Made by a program: the position numbers and the translations under genes. From assembly GCA_964428895.1 (NCBI GenBank), contig CAYRZU010000047.1, positions 1 to 28,521 of the forward strand: DNA of 28,521 nucleotides, read 5' to 3'. Positions 1-6,955 of the stretch are shown piece by piece (position 1 is the stretch's first letter; every line of letters begins with the position of its first letter). The notes below the pieces were generated by a model. It did no database searches, was not told the DNA's origin, and saw only the letters and a list, made by a program, of their open reading frames with translations. Source of the stretch: HyVt-337 sp964428895 (GTDB lineage Bacteria; Planctomycetota; Phycisphaerae; SM23-33).

Positions 1-288
1 TGGTTCATTCAGCAGATAACCACGAAGTTCCACAGTGGATGGTTTGCCTACAACAAGCAATACATTGAGCAGGTACCGATCTGTGTGCCACAGGGGAAGG
101 ACCAAGAGAGAACTGCCAAAGGAATAGCTGATCGAGTTGAGCGAGTTCGCTCGTCAATGGCATCGCTGAGAAAGAAGAAGCTCACCAATCGAGAGCGAGA
201 AAGGCTGCATCGAGAGATTGAAGCTCACGAAGAACGCATCGACGAACTGGTCTGCGAGCTATATGGCGTGGACGGAATCCCATCGTGA
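1..288 (+). CDS. C-terminal end of a DNA methyltransferase / R-M specificity protein (5' end outside window)
   Basis: The frame is open from the first base, so this is the last 95 codons of a larger gene. The residues visible are WFIQQITTKF, then YNKQYIEQVPICVP, then a charged helical tail rich in Arg, Lys and Glu that ends ELYGVDGIPS. An aromatic stretch, an 'NKxYIEQVPI' turn and a coiled-coil-like tail are what one sees at the end of the target-recognition region of Eco57I/TaqI-type class N6-adenine methyltransferases and related R-M or BREX-type enzymes. The catalytic part (NPPY motif) lies outside the window, so activity cannot be judged. The GTG at 85 is not a real start, because coding similarity continues upstream of it. 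The family is inferred from the tail alone and is only moderately certain; another coiled-coil DNA-binding protein is possible. Confidence 0.6.
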   Translation, partial: WFIQQITTKFHSGWFAYNKQYIEQVPICVPQGKDQERTAKGIADRVERVRSSMASLRKKKLTNRERERLHREIEAHEERIDELVCELYGVDGIPS

Positions 289-312
289 GCCAGCTAGCAA
301 GGGGCCGCCTGC

Positions 313-432
313 GTGAAGTTCACAGAGATGGAGCTCGAGGACTTCCGCGCCTTTGAGGACGAGACCATAGGCTTCGCTGAGCAGACATGCTTCGTCGGCC
401 GAATAGTGCACAATTGTTCTACGGCCGTGTAA
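313..432 (+). pseudogene. Remnant of an AAA/OLD-type ATPase (RecF/SMC-like N-terminus), cut at the P-loop
   Basis: A 39-codon frame starting at GTG 313 reads VKFTEMELEDFRAFED, then ETIGFAEQTCFVG, and then diverges into RIVHNCSTAV and a stop at 430-432. The first 29 residues match the typical N-terminus of SMC/RecF/OLD-like ATPases: beta strand, 'ENFRAF', beta strand, 'FVGPNGSGKST'. The resemblance ends exactly where the Walker A loop should begin, and the P-loop and the rest of the ATPase are missing. OLD-type ATPases are common partners of R-M and other defence genes, which fits the methyltransferase tail 24 bp upstream. This is read as a deletion remnant, not a functional small protein. Seen: the frame and its break point. 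Inferred: the family and the deletion. Confidence 0.55.
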
Positions 433-797
433 TGCCGTTGGTGGGCTCGTGGTTGGCGGGACACTATAAATAGGGCGTGAATACAGGGGACTCAAATGGG
501 GTCTGAGAGCAACAGATCAGCGCACAGCGGACACAGAACAGCACTCGGCTGTGCGCAGGTTTTGGAATTCGGGGGTGTCGCGTGTCGTAATGGACGGCCC
601 GGCCGGGGGATGAGTTGGGGGCACGCGCGCCACCCGGCGATGACCTTACTGCGACGGCATCGCCCGGCCTGGCCGACAGATGGCGTCGGCCGTGCGCAAC
701 GAACATGCGGCACTTACGGCCGGCGCCCGGCCGGGCGGCTTGCCTCGATCCGCTCGGCGCGTTTCAATGAGGGCGATCTGACGAAAGGACGACCCCC
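433..797 (+). other. Intergenic stretch without a convincing gene
   Basis: About 365 bp between the ATPase remnant and the URO-D gene. A frame of 103 codons crosses it (496-807) but it runs into the start of the next gene, has no ribosome binding site and its composition (Arg, Gly, Pro rich) is that of random GC-rich sequence. The stretch holds a perfect 9-bp hairpin at 520-556, a TATAAA hexamer at 465-470 with no good -35 partner, and a perfect 14-bp palindrome (CGCCCGGCCGGGCG) at 724-737 about 60 bp upstream of the next start codon. Confidence 0.5.
520..556. other. Perfect 9-bp inverted repeat (hairpin)
   Basis: GCGCACAGC at 520-528 pairs exactly with GCTGTGCGC at 548-556 across a 19-base loop. 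It is followed by AGGTTTTGG, so on the + strand it could be a weak terminator. The loop is longer than usual for a terminator. It sits in the gene-free stretch after a truncated ATPase, so it could also be a subterminal hairpin of a lost mobile element. Confidence 0.5.
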
Positions 798-1919
798 ATG
801 GCGATGACTAGCAAGGAACGACTGCTCACCGCACTGAAGGGCGGCAAGCCCGACCGCCTGCCGGCGACGGTGCATCAGTGGCAGGGATACCATCTCAACA
901 AGTACCTCGGCGGCATCGACGACTTGGCGGCGTTCAAGCAGTTCGGCCTGGACGCACAGATTCAGTACTTCGAACTGATGGGCCAGTTCTGGCTGGTCGA
1001 CGCGGACTTCTCGAAGTTCTCCACCGACACGTGGGTCGACGACGTCGAGGCCGTCTCCGACAAGCCCGACGACCGCGTCAACCATCACGTCATCCACACA
1101 CCCGAAGGCGACCTGACGTACAAGACGGCTGGCAACCAACGCACCACCTGGATCACCGAGTACCTGGTCAAGACCGACGACGACATGGAACTGGTCCGCA
1201 AGTTCATGCCGGTGCCGAAGCTGGATCTAGCCCCCATCGCCGCCCGTCACGACGAGATCGGCGACGACGGCATTCTGCGCGGGTTCGTCTGGGGCGATCA
1301 AGCCGGCTGCTGGGCGCACGCCTGCTGCATCATGGACATCAACGAGCTGATCCTCCGGGCCATCGACGAGCCGGACTGGATGCACCACGTGCTGAAGATC
1401 CTGCTCGACAAGAAGCTCCAGTTCATCGAGTCGATGAAGGGCGCCAAGCTCGACCTGGTCGAAACCGGCGGCGGGGCCGGCAGCTCGACCGTGATCTCGC
1501 CCGACTTCCACAAAGAGTTCTGCCTGCCGTATGACCGGGCGATGCATGACGCGTTGCACGAGTTGGGCTTCCTGACGACCTACCACACCTGCGGCGGCAA
1601 CTTCGGGCTGGAAGATCACATCGTCGCCAACCACTGCGACGCGTCGGAGACGGTCGCCCCGATCTCGGTCGGCGGCAACCAAGAGCCGTGGGATTACGCC
1701 GAGCAAATTGACGGCCGTGTTGCGTTGATCGGCGGGGTGGACCAGTTCAACACGCTGACCCGCGGCTCGGCTGAGGCGATTCGGGCCAACGTGCAGAAGT
1801 TGTTCGAGACCTGCGGCGCCGGCGGCGGGTACGTGTGCTCGATGGCGGACCATTTCTTCGAGACGCCGGTTGAGCAGCTCAAGTTGTTCGCGGCTGCGAC
1901 GAGGGAGTGTGAGTATTAA
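798..1919 (+). CDS. URO-D superfamily protein, corrinoid/CoM-type methyltransferase-like
   Basis: A 373-residue TIM-barrel protein of the uroporphyrinogen decarboxylase superfamily. It starts MAMTSKERLLTALKGGKPDR, the usual opening of the family's methyltransferase-like branch. The barrel ends with GGVDQFNTLTRG and GGGYVCSMADHF. It has the zinc triad seen in MtaA/MtbA-type methylcobamide:CoM methyltransferases: His263-x-Cys265 in 'YHTCGG' and Cys347 in 'YVCSMADH'. The Arg-rich substrate motif of true HemE near the N-terminus is absent, so haem synthesis is unlikely. The expected role is methyl transfer between a corrinoid protein and an acceptor, or demethylation; the substrate is unknown. 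No corrinoid protein gene is adjacent. ATG 798 is preceded by AAAGGA (784-789), which sets the start. It appears to be a single-gene unit. Confidence 0.82.
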   Translation: MAMTSKERLLTALKGGKPDRLPATVHQWQGYHLNKYLGGIDDLAAFKQFGLDAQIQYFELMGQFWLVDADFSKFSTDTWVDDVEAVSDKPDDRVNHHVIHTPEGDLTYKTAGNQRTTWITEYLVKTDDDMELVRKFMPVPKLDLAPIAARHDEIGDDGILRGFVWGDQAGCWAHACCIMDINELILRAIDEPDWMHHVLKILLDKKLQFIESMKGAKLDLVETGGGAGSSTVISPDFHKEFCLPYDRAMHDALHELGFLTTYHTCGGNFGLEDHIVANHCDASETVAPISVGGNQEPWDYAEQIDGRVALIGGVDQFNTLTRGSAEAIRANVQKLFETCGAGGGYVCSMADHFFETPVEQLKLFAAATRECEY

Positions 1920-1923
1920 CAGC

Positions 1924-1951
1924 AGGCTTGGGGCTTGAGGCCTGAGGCTTG
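1924..1951 (+). repeat. Four tandem 7-bp repeats, consensus RGGCYTG
   Basis: Four adjacent heptamers read AGGCTTG, GGGCTTG, AGGCCTG, AGGCTTG immediately after the stop codon of the URO-D gene. No terminator function is evident. Short tandem units of this kind can vary in copy number between strains. Confidence 0.75.
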
Positions 1952-1997
1952 GCGGGAGGAATACCCGCGCTCCATGCGCAATTCCCCGCGACGGATT

Positions 1998-2006
1998 TGT
2001 TATAAT
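1998..2006 (+). promoter_or_regulatory. Extended -10 promoter for the alkaline phosphatase gene
   Basis: TGTTATAAT at 1998-2006 is a perfect -10 hexamer (TATAAT) with the TGn extension. The -35 position has no good hexamer (GCAATT at 1978-1983), as is allowed for extended -10 promoters. Transcription would begin near 2013, giving a leader of about 65 bases that contains the hairpin at 2038-2064. No PHO-box-like direct repeats were recognised. Confidence 0.5.
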
Positions 2007-2037
2007 TGGTCGTTCGCTCTTGGGAGAGGACTTGTCA

Positions 2038-2064
2038 CGGCGTAGTCCCGTCGGGACGAAGCCG
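2038..2064 (+). promoter_or_regulatory. Structured hairpin in the 5' leader next to the RBS
   Basis: CGGC (2038-2041) pairs with GCCG (2061-2064), and GTCCC (2045-2049) with GGGAC (2053-2057), leaving a symmetrical GTA/GAA internal loop and a three-base apical loop. The ribosome binding site AAGGAG follows directly at 2066-2071. The placement suggests an effect on translation or mRNA stability. It was compared from memory with the GEMM c-di-GMP riboswitch and mini-ykkC and fits neither. Confidence 0.45.
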
Positions 2065-2077
2065 GAAGGAGAGGCAC

Positions 2078-3544
2078 ATGCGTCGGTCAACGGTTGCTTT
2101 GGTCGGTTTGGTTCTCGTGCTCACGTCCGCCCTGCCCTGTTTGGCCGCTTCGCCCAAGAACGTGATCGTGTTGATCGGTGACGGCATGGGGCCGGTGCAG
2201 GTTGAGGCGGCGGGGATGTACGCGGGGTCTGACATGTCGTTCGAGGCCCTGCCGTTCCAGGGCTTGACGACGACGTATTCGGCCAACAGTTCGATCACGG
2301 ACTCGGCGGCCGCGGCGACGGCATTGGCGACGGGCCAGAAGGTCAACAACGGCGTGATCTCGATGGCGTATCCGGGCGATGGCAGTGAGCTGACGACGGC
2401 GCTGGAGAGCTACCAAGCGACCGGCCGAGCGACCGGGTTGGTGACGACCACCTACATGACGCACGCGACCCCGGCCGGTTACGGCGCCCACGAGCCCAGC
2501 CGCAATAATCTGTCGCAGATCGCCAACGACTACCTCACACAGACGCAGCCCAACATCCTTTTCGGCGGCGGGGCCAACGGCATGAGCAGCGGCGCGGCGA
2601 CCGCGGCCGGCTATACGGTGGTGACCGACCACGCCGGCCTGGTGGGGCTCGACACGTCCACGGAGACGGACGTCTCCGGCCAGTTCGGCACGTACCACTT
2701 GCCGTACGAATACGACCAGTCCCCTTCGGTGCATCTGTCGGAGATGACGGGCGTGGCCCTGGATATCCTCGACAACGACGCCGACGGGTTCTTCCTGATG
2801 GTCGAGGGCGGGCGGATCGACCACGCCGGGCACAGCAATCACATTCAGCGGAACATCTTCGAGACGGTCGAGTTTTCCGACACGGTTCAGGTGGTGCTGG
2901 ATTGGGCCGCGACGCGGACGGACACGCTGGTGGTCGTCACCGCCGACCACGAAACCGGCGGGCTGAGCATTATCCAGGATAACGGCGCGGGCAGCTTCCC
3001 CACCGTGTCGTGGTCTTCCGGCGGCCACACCGCCGCGGACGTGCCGGTCTACGCCTGGGGCCTCAACGCCCGCAACATCTCCGGCACGGTAGACAACACC
3101 TTCATCCACACGCTGACGATGATGTCCGAGCCGGCCGACTTCGACGGTGACGGCGACGTCGACGACGCCGACATCGACACGCTACGGGCCAACCTCGGCG
3201 GCGATGTCGGGACCTACGACCTGGACGGTTCCGGCGTGGTGGACGTGGCGGACCTGGACTTCATTCTGACGGACGTAGTCAGTTCGGCCGTGGCCGATTT
3301 CGACCTCGACCGCGTCATCAACGCCACGGACCTGGCGATTATGCAGGCGGGCTTCGGCGCCGCCGGCGGCTGGGCGGTCGGCAACGCCAACGGCGATTTG
3401 GTCGTCAACGCCACCGACCTGGCGATCCTCCAGGCCAACTTCGGCTACGATTCGCCCGTGGCCGGCCAGGTCCCCGAGCCGGCCAGCCTGTCTCTGCTGG
3501 CGCTGGCCGGACTGGCAATGCTCCGACGACGCCGGCCGGCCTGA
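2078..3544 (+). CDS. Exported PhoA-type alkaline phosphatase with dockerin loops and PEP-CTERM tail
   Basis: A 488-residue secreted phosphomonoesterase. Residues 1-23 are a signal peptide. The catalytic domain (about 27-350) has all the metal and active-site residues expected of PhoA: Asp35 (IGDGMG), nucleophile Ser76 (TDSA), His129 and Thr131 (THATP), Glu243, Asp248 and His252 (EGGRIDHAGHSNH), Asp290-His291 (TADHETGG) and His317 (GGHTA). It is compact next to E. coli PhoA: only 26 residues separate His291 and His317. Residues 353-456 hold four dockerin-like Ca-binding loops, the third with Arg instead of Gly (DFDLDRVINATD). Residues 465-488 are a PEP-CTERM tail (VPEPAS, hydrophobic helix, RRRR). 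ATG 2078 is chosen over an upstream in-frame start because AAGGAG lies 6 bases before it and the signal peptide follows at once. Likely role: release of phosphate from organic phosphates at the cell surface. Confidence 0.92.
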   Translation: MRRSTVALVGLVLVLTSALPCLAASPKNVIVLIGDGMGPVQVEAAGMYAGSDMSFEALPFQGLTTTYSANSSITDSAAAATALATGQKVNNGVISMAYPGDGSELTTALESYQATGRATGLVTTTYMTHATPAGYGAHEPSRNNLSQIANDYLTQTQPNILFGGGANGMSSGAATAAGYTVVTDHAGLVGLDTSTETDVSGQFGTYHLPYEYDQSPSVHLSEMTGVALDILDNDADGFFLMVEGGRIDHAGHSNHIQRNIFETVEFSDTVQVVLDWAATRTDTLVVVTADHETGGLSIIQDNGAGSFPTVSWSSGGHTAADVPVYAWGLNARNISGTVDNTFIHTLTMMSEPADFDGDGDVDDADIDTLRANLGGDVGTYDLDGSGVVDVADLDFILTDVVSSAVADFDLDRVINATDLAIMQAGFGAAGGWAVGNANGDLVVNATDLAILQANFGYDSPVAGQVPEPASLSLLALAGLAMLRRRRPA

Positions 3545-3865
3545 GGCCCGCGACAAGCTCTTTTTCGATCGATCAGGCGGGACGGGCGCGCCTGGCTCGG
3601 CCCCCGAAAGACCGCAGAATCAGTCGGCTCATTTCGGCCATTTCTCCCCTGCTATAACTATTTTATTAGAAAACCCTTATTAATCAGCCTTCCCCGGGTA
3701 CCCCATCCACCAGCTCGGACATGGTAAGAACGGAACCCGCCTGTGAAGGTCGGGAATTTGTAACGAATTCTCATTCAAAGGCTTCCAAGTATTGCCGGAA
3801 TGGGGTGCAATTCTCCCTATAAAGGAGCGGCTGTTCATTTCACGGAAGTAGGAGAAGGAGCAGAG
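3545..3865 (+). other. Intergenic region with an AT-rich patch and probable promoter
   Basis: About 320 bp without a gene. After the phosphatase stop there is a short GGCC-TGA-GGCC inverted repeat and, a little further on, a run of T at about 3559-3564, at best a weak terminator. Positions 3650-3690 are strikingly AT-rich (CTATAACTATTTTATTAG). TATAAA at 3818-3823 is a likely -10 for the following gene, which would give a leader of about 35 bases; no good -35 was found at standard spacing. EcoRI-like GAATTC at about 3765 is only a chance palindrome. Confidence 0.4.
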
Positions 3866-4573
3866 ATGAGGATTCGTGCAATTTGTCTCTTCGTTGCCTG
3901 CATTATGCTAGGTCTTGCAGGGCCCGCGCAGGCAGAACTATTGGACGTCACGCTGATCCCCCCCATTCTGGTCACGTTCGACCTGAAGGTTACCTATGAC
4001 GCCGATGGCGGCGCAGGCGGTAACGGCCTGCTGACGGTGCTGGGCAACTTCGACCCGTGGGGCGCTTGGACCAGCTTGCAGGACTACTCCCCCGACGGCG
4101 TGACCTCGACTGGCAGCTATCTGGGGTATTTCTTACTCGAGGCCGTCATCGACAAGACCACCCTCGATCCGATCAGCGGCATGGTGAGCGTCGCCAGCGA
4201 CCAGGATTGGGACGGCTACCTGGAAGCCGACCTGGATTGGTCTGGCGGGAATCTGAACACCTGGGAAGAGGGCAATCGCGCCTGGTCGACCAACCTGGAG
4301 GATTTCGGGGCGGGCGGCTCGGGCCTGTTTACGTTCCGATTCTCCGGTGCAACGGGCGACCTGGCCAAAGCGGAAGACTACGGCCACCTGGTGGTCATCG
4401 TCGACGGCATCTTCGACGGCTCGGGCGCGTACTCGCTGCCGACCAACTGGGACAACTTCCAAACTGATTTCGAAAACAGCGGATCCGGCAAGGCCGACGT
4501 GCCTGAGCCGATGACGCTGAGTATGCTGGCTTTGGCAGGCGCAGGTTTGCTCGCTCGCAGACGACGTCGCTAG
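3866..4573 (+). CDS. Exported PEP-CTERM protein of unknown function
   Basis: A 235-residue protein whose central domain I do not recognise. Residues 1-24 are a signal peptide ending AQA. The body is rich in Asp, Gly and Trp and looks all-beta, with alternating strands such as VTFDLKVTYDADGG and LVVIVDGIFDG and no obvious catalytic motif. The end is DVPEPMTLSMLALAGAGLLA followed by five Arg, a standard PEP-CTERM sorting tail, so it should be processed by an exosortase and placed on the envelope. Unlike its phosphatase, protease and sialidase neighbours it has no dockerin-like loops. ATG 3866 is preceded by GAAGGAG (3854-3860). An upstream in-frame ATG at 3800 is rejected because it lacks an RBS and would bury the signal peptide. 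It could be a surface-layer or matrix protein; that is a guess. Confidence 0.85.
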   Translation: MRIRAICLFVACIMLGLAGPAQAELLDVTLIPPILVTFDLKVTYDADGGAGGNGLLTVLGNFDPWGAWTSLQDYSPDGVTSTGSYLGYFLLEAVIDKTTLDPISGMVSVASDQDWDGYLEADLDWSGGNLNTWEEGNRAWSTNLEDFGAGGSGLFTFRFSGATGDLAKAEDYGHLVVIVDGIFDGSGAYSLPTNWDNFQTDFENSGSGKADVPEPMTLSMLALAGAGLLARRRRR

Positions 4574-4614
4574 AGGCCGGGGTCGTACACATCTGAATTA
4601 GGATTCTAAAAGGA

Positions 4615-4646
4615 GGCCGAGCCGCTCCGGGCGAGTGCGCTCGGCC
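4615..4646 (+). terminator. Hairpin terminator after the unknown PEP-CTERM gene
   Basis: GGCCGAGC (4615-4622) pairs perfectly with GCTCGGCC (4639-4646). It is followed by ACTTTATGG, a weak T-rich tract. It lies 41 bases past the stop codon. Confidence 0.55.
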
Positions 4647-4701
4647 ACTTTATGGACAGGGCACGGAGGCGGGAATAATCAGCTTACTCGGAGGACGTTG
4701 T

Positions 4702-6645
4702 ATGAAGACACGCAAGCACAATAGGCTCGACAGCCCTTCGGCCGCAGCGCCGAAGTTTGAACAGCTAGAAGACCGGCTGTTGCTGTCGTTACTCGGGTTC
4801 GATCTCGAGTTTCCGCAGGCGCCGTACGACGCGACGGGCACGATGGCTTACACCGCGGCCACGCAGTCGTTCGACGCCGATGCCACGCCGCTGGCTTTTC
4901 GGTTTGCCGCTACTGAGGCCAAACCGATCGTCCCGCCGCGTGACTTCCAACTGCGCATCCAGGTCGACAGCACCGGCGGTTTGGTCGGTGGCGTTGCGGG
5001 CGACGACTTGCTGATTGAGGGCAAGATCGACCGCGACGGCGACGGCGTCTACGAATATGACGGCGTGCTGATCACGGGCGAGATCCTGGAGTTCGGTTTT
5101 CTGGATAGCGGCGGCACGGTCGACCAGTACGACTTCCGTTTCGACCCCACGGGCGGCCAGTTGGTTGATGCCGGCCTGTACGCGGGCAAGGACATCGGCG
5201 TGACGATGACCAGCGCCAACTCGACGTTCGCCAACGACTTCACGGTCGACTTCAACGGTAAGAGTCAGGGCGTGATTGCGGCCATCGAATCGTTGGCGCC
5301 CCCGGCCGAGCCGGGCAGCATTGCCGGCCGGGTGTACCTGGACGCCAACAACAACGGGATGGACGATGGCGAAGAAGGCATCGAGTTGGTCGAGGTGGCC
5401 CTGACGGGCACCGACGTCAACGGCAACGCGGTGAGTTTGACCACCGTCACCGACGACTTCGGCAATTACATCTTCGACAACGTCATGCCGGGCGACTACG
5501 TACTGACCGAAACGCAGCCGGACGACCTGCTCGACAACGACGAGACGGCCGGCACGGCTGGCGGCGTGGTCGGCGATGACGTGATCAGCGAGATCGCGCT
5601 GGCCAGCGCCCAGGACGCCACGGGTTACACCTTCGGTGAACTGGAACCGGCCGCGATCAGCGGTTTGGTGTGGGTCGACTTCAACAACGACGGCGAAGTC
5701 AACTTCAATGAAGATGCCATCCAAGGCGTCGAGTTGCAGTTGACGGGTGTGGACGATCGCGGCGACGCGGTCAGCCTGACGACGGTCACCGACGTGGACG
5801 GCGAATACGTGTTCCTGGATCTGCGTCCGGGCAATTACACCGTCACCGAGGTCCAGCCGGCCGGGTATGTTGACGGCATGGATGTCGTCGGCACCGAGGG
5901 TGGCACGCTCGGTAACGACGTGATCTCCGACATCGACCTGGGCATCGGCGTGGTCGGCATGAACTACGACTTCGGCGAGCGGCCCGAGGACACCGGCTCC
6001 TACGTGTGCGGACAGACGCACACTATCGGCTGGTGGCGGAACAAGCACGGCAAGAGATTGGTCCTGAACCTCAACGGCGGCGCCGAGGCGACGCAGTTGG
6101 GCAATTGGCTGGCGGCCACGTTCCCGAACATGTACGGGACCGAGGCCGGCGAGAACGATCTGACCGGCGCGACCAACTACCAGGTCTGGCGGTTCTTCGT
6201 GCAGACCTTCAAGGCCCGCAAGTGCGGCAAGTGGTGGAAGCGGCGGCGGCGGTACAAGAGCCGCACCAAGGTCGACTCGCAGGTGATGGCGGTTGCTCTG
6301 GCGACCTACGTGACCAACCAGTCGCTGGCCGGTGACGTGGCCGAGAACTACGGCTTCATCGTCACGGACTACGGCCTCGGCACGATGACCTACAACGTCG
6401 GCAACGCCGGCGCGGCCTTCGCTGTCGAGAACGGCACGGAAATGACCATCATGGACATGCTGTTGGCGACCAACGACCAGGCGGTGGAAGGCCAGTTGTA
6501 CAACGGCGACCACCAACTGCGTGCACTGGCCAACGCGGTCTACACGGCCATCAACGAAGCCGGCAAGTGCGGCTGCTCCGGCGAGGCGCTGCGAACGTGG
6601 TTCCAGAATCGCCTGCAGCAGTTGCTCAGTAGCTGCTTGAGTTAA
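4702..6645 (+). CDS. Surface protein with LEPR-XLL leader, two SdrD B-like domains and a conserved C-terminal domain
   Basis: A 647-residue protein. Near the N-terminus FEQLEDRLLLS (about residues 19-29) is a variant of the LEPR-XLL motif that marks many large planctomycete surface proteins. Residues 30-200 form a beta-rich region with no family I recognise. Two SdrD B-like Ig-fold repeats follow at about 203-312 and 316-427; each has the hallmarks 'GxVxxDxNNxG', 'LTTVTDxxGxYxFxxxxPGxYxxTExQP' and a final 'YxFGE'. Such domains bind calcium and act as rigid stalks. From residue 436 a Cys-containing domain begins with HTIGWWRNKHG and ends near the C-terminus; it resembles the 'TIGFW-xNxxG' domain found beside SdrD B repeats, function unknown. 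Within it residues 504-523 hold 12 Lys/Arg. ATG 4702 has GGAGGA at 4690-4695. Likely a structural or adhesive envelope protein. Confidence 0.82.
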   Translation: MKTRKHNRLDSPSAAAPKFEQLEDRLLLSLLGFDLEFPQAPYDATGTMAYTAATQSFDADATPLAFRFAATEAKPIVPPRDFQLRIQVDSTGGLVGGVAGDDLLIEGKIDRDGDGVYEYDGVLITGEILEFGFLDSGGTVDQYDFRFDPTGGQLVDAGLYAGKDIGVTMTSANSTFANDFTVDFNGKSQGVIAAIESLAPPAEPGSIAGRVYLDANNNGMDDGEEGIELVEVALTGTDVNGNAVSLTTVTDDFGNYIFDNVMPGDYVLTETQPDDLLDNDETAGTAGGVVGDDVISEIALASAQDATGYTFGELEPAAISGLVWVDFNNDGEVNFNEDAIQGVELQLTGVDDRGDAVSLTTVTDVDGEYVFLDLRPGNYTVTEVQPAGYVDGMDVVGTEGGTLGNDVISDIDLGIGVVGMNYDFGERPEDTGSYVCGQTHTIGWWRNKHGKRLVLNLNGGAEATQLGNWLAATFPNMYGTEAGENDLTGATNYQVWRFFVQTFKARKCGKWWKRRRRYKSRTKVDSQVMAVALATYVTNQSLAGDVAENYGFIVTDYGLGTMTYNVGNAGAAFAVENGTEMTIMDMLLATNDQAVEGQLYNGDHQLRALANAVYTAINEAGKCGCSGEALRTWFQNRLQQLLSSCLS

Positions 6646-6720
6646 CGACCGGGCCGTGAATGGACGTTAGGCTCCCCGCAGTCGGGCGAGCCAAACCGTT
6701 CCGGTTGGTCTTGACCGACG

Positions 6721-6757
6721 AGACGTAGGCTGGCCCCTGCGGGGCCAGCCTACGTCT
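6721..6757. terminator. Strong intrinsic terminator, perfect 17-bp stem
   Basis: A 17-base arm at 6721-6737 (begins AGACGTAGGC) pairs without mismatch with 6741-6757 across a TGC loop, and is followed by TTCTAA. It ends the transcript of the LEPR-XLL gene and insulates the protease promoter 72 bp downstream. Confidence 0.85.
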
Positions 6758-6828
6758 TTCTAATAGGTTACGACGATCGCCTGAGGCAGCCCCCGCGAAC
6801 GCCTGACGGGCGTTAACTGCAGGTCGGG

Positions 6829-6857
6829 TTGTCTAAATGGGCCCTTGCGGATATAAT
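6829..6857 (+). promoter_or_regulatory. Sigma-70-type promoter for the protease gene
   Basis: TTGTCT (6829-6834), a 17-base spacer and a perfect TATAAT (6852-6857). The transcript would start near 6864 with a leader of about 90 bases. A 10-bp palindrome, ATGGTACCAT, sits at 6870-6879 just downstream of the expected start and could be an operator. Confidence 0.65.
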
Positions 6858-6955
6858 TGTGTGGTAGCGATGGTACCATGTTGTAGGAGTGGATCCTGCG
6901 CTTGAGGTGACGGCGCGAAGGCGGGTTGTCTCTAGCGATACGGAAGGAGTGGCTC

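Noticed and set aside
481..512. REP-like sequence GGGGACTC and GGGGTCTGAG near a possible transposase remnant
   Set aside because: The two pieces are short and imperfect, and no Y1 transposase or second copy is present in the window.
496..807. 103-codon open frame before the URO-D gene
   Set aside because: No RBS, random GC-rich composition, and it overlaps the start of the URO-D gene.
798..1919. hemE (uroporphyrinogen decarboxylase proper)
   Set aside because: The N-terminal Arg motif of HemE is absent and zinc ligands of the methyltransferase branch are present.
2031..2071. Possible c-di-GMP (GEMM) riboswitch, suggested by GTCACG and GGGACGAAGCCGG
   Set aside because: The second helix and the conserved tetraloop receptor are missing and the element is far too short. 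Kept only as an unassigned hairpin.
2087..3109. 340-codon open frame on the minus strand opposite the phosphatase gene
   Set aside because: Shadow frame; the + strand encodes every PhoA active-site residue.
4789..6516. 575-codon open frame on the minus strand
   Set aside because: It lies fully inside the LEPR-XLL gene. Its composition (Val, His, Arg, Asp) is what the complement of GC-rich codons gives, and there is no RBS or recognisable domain.
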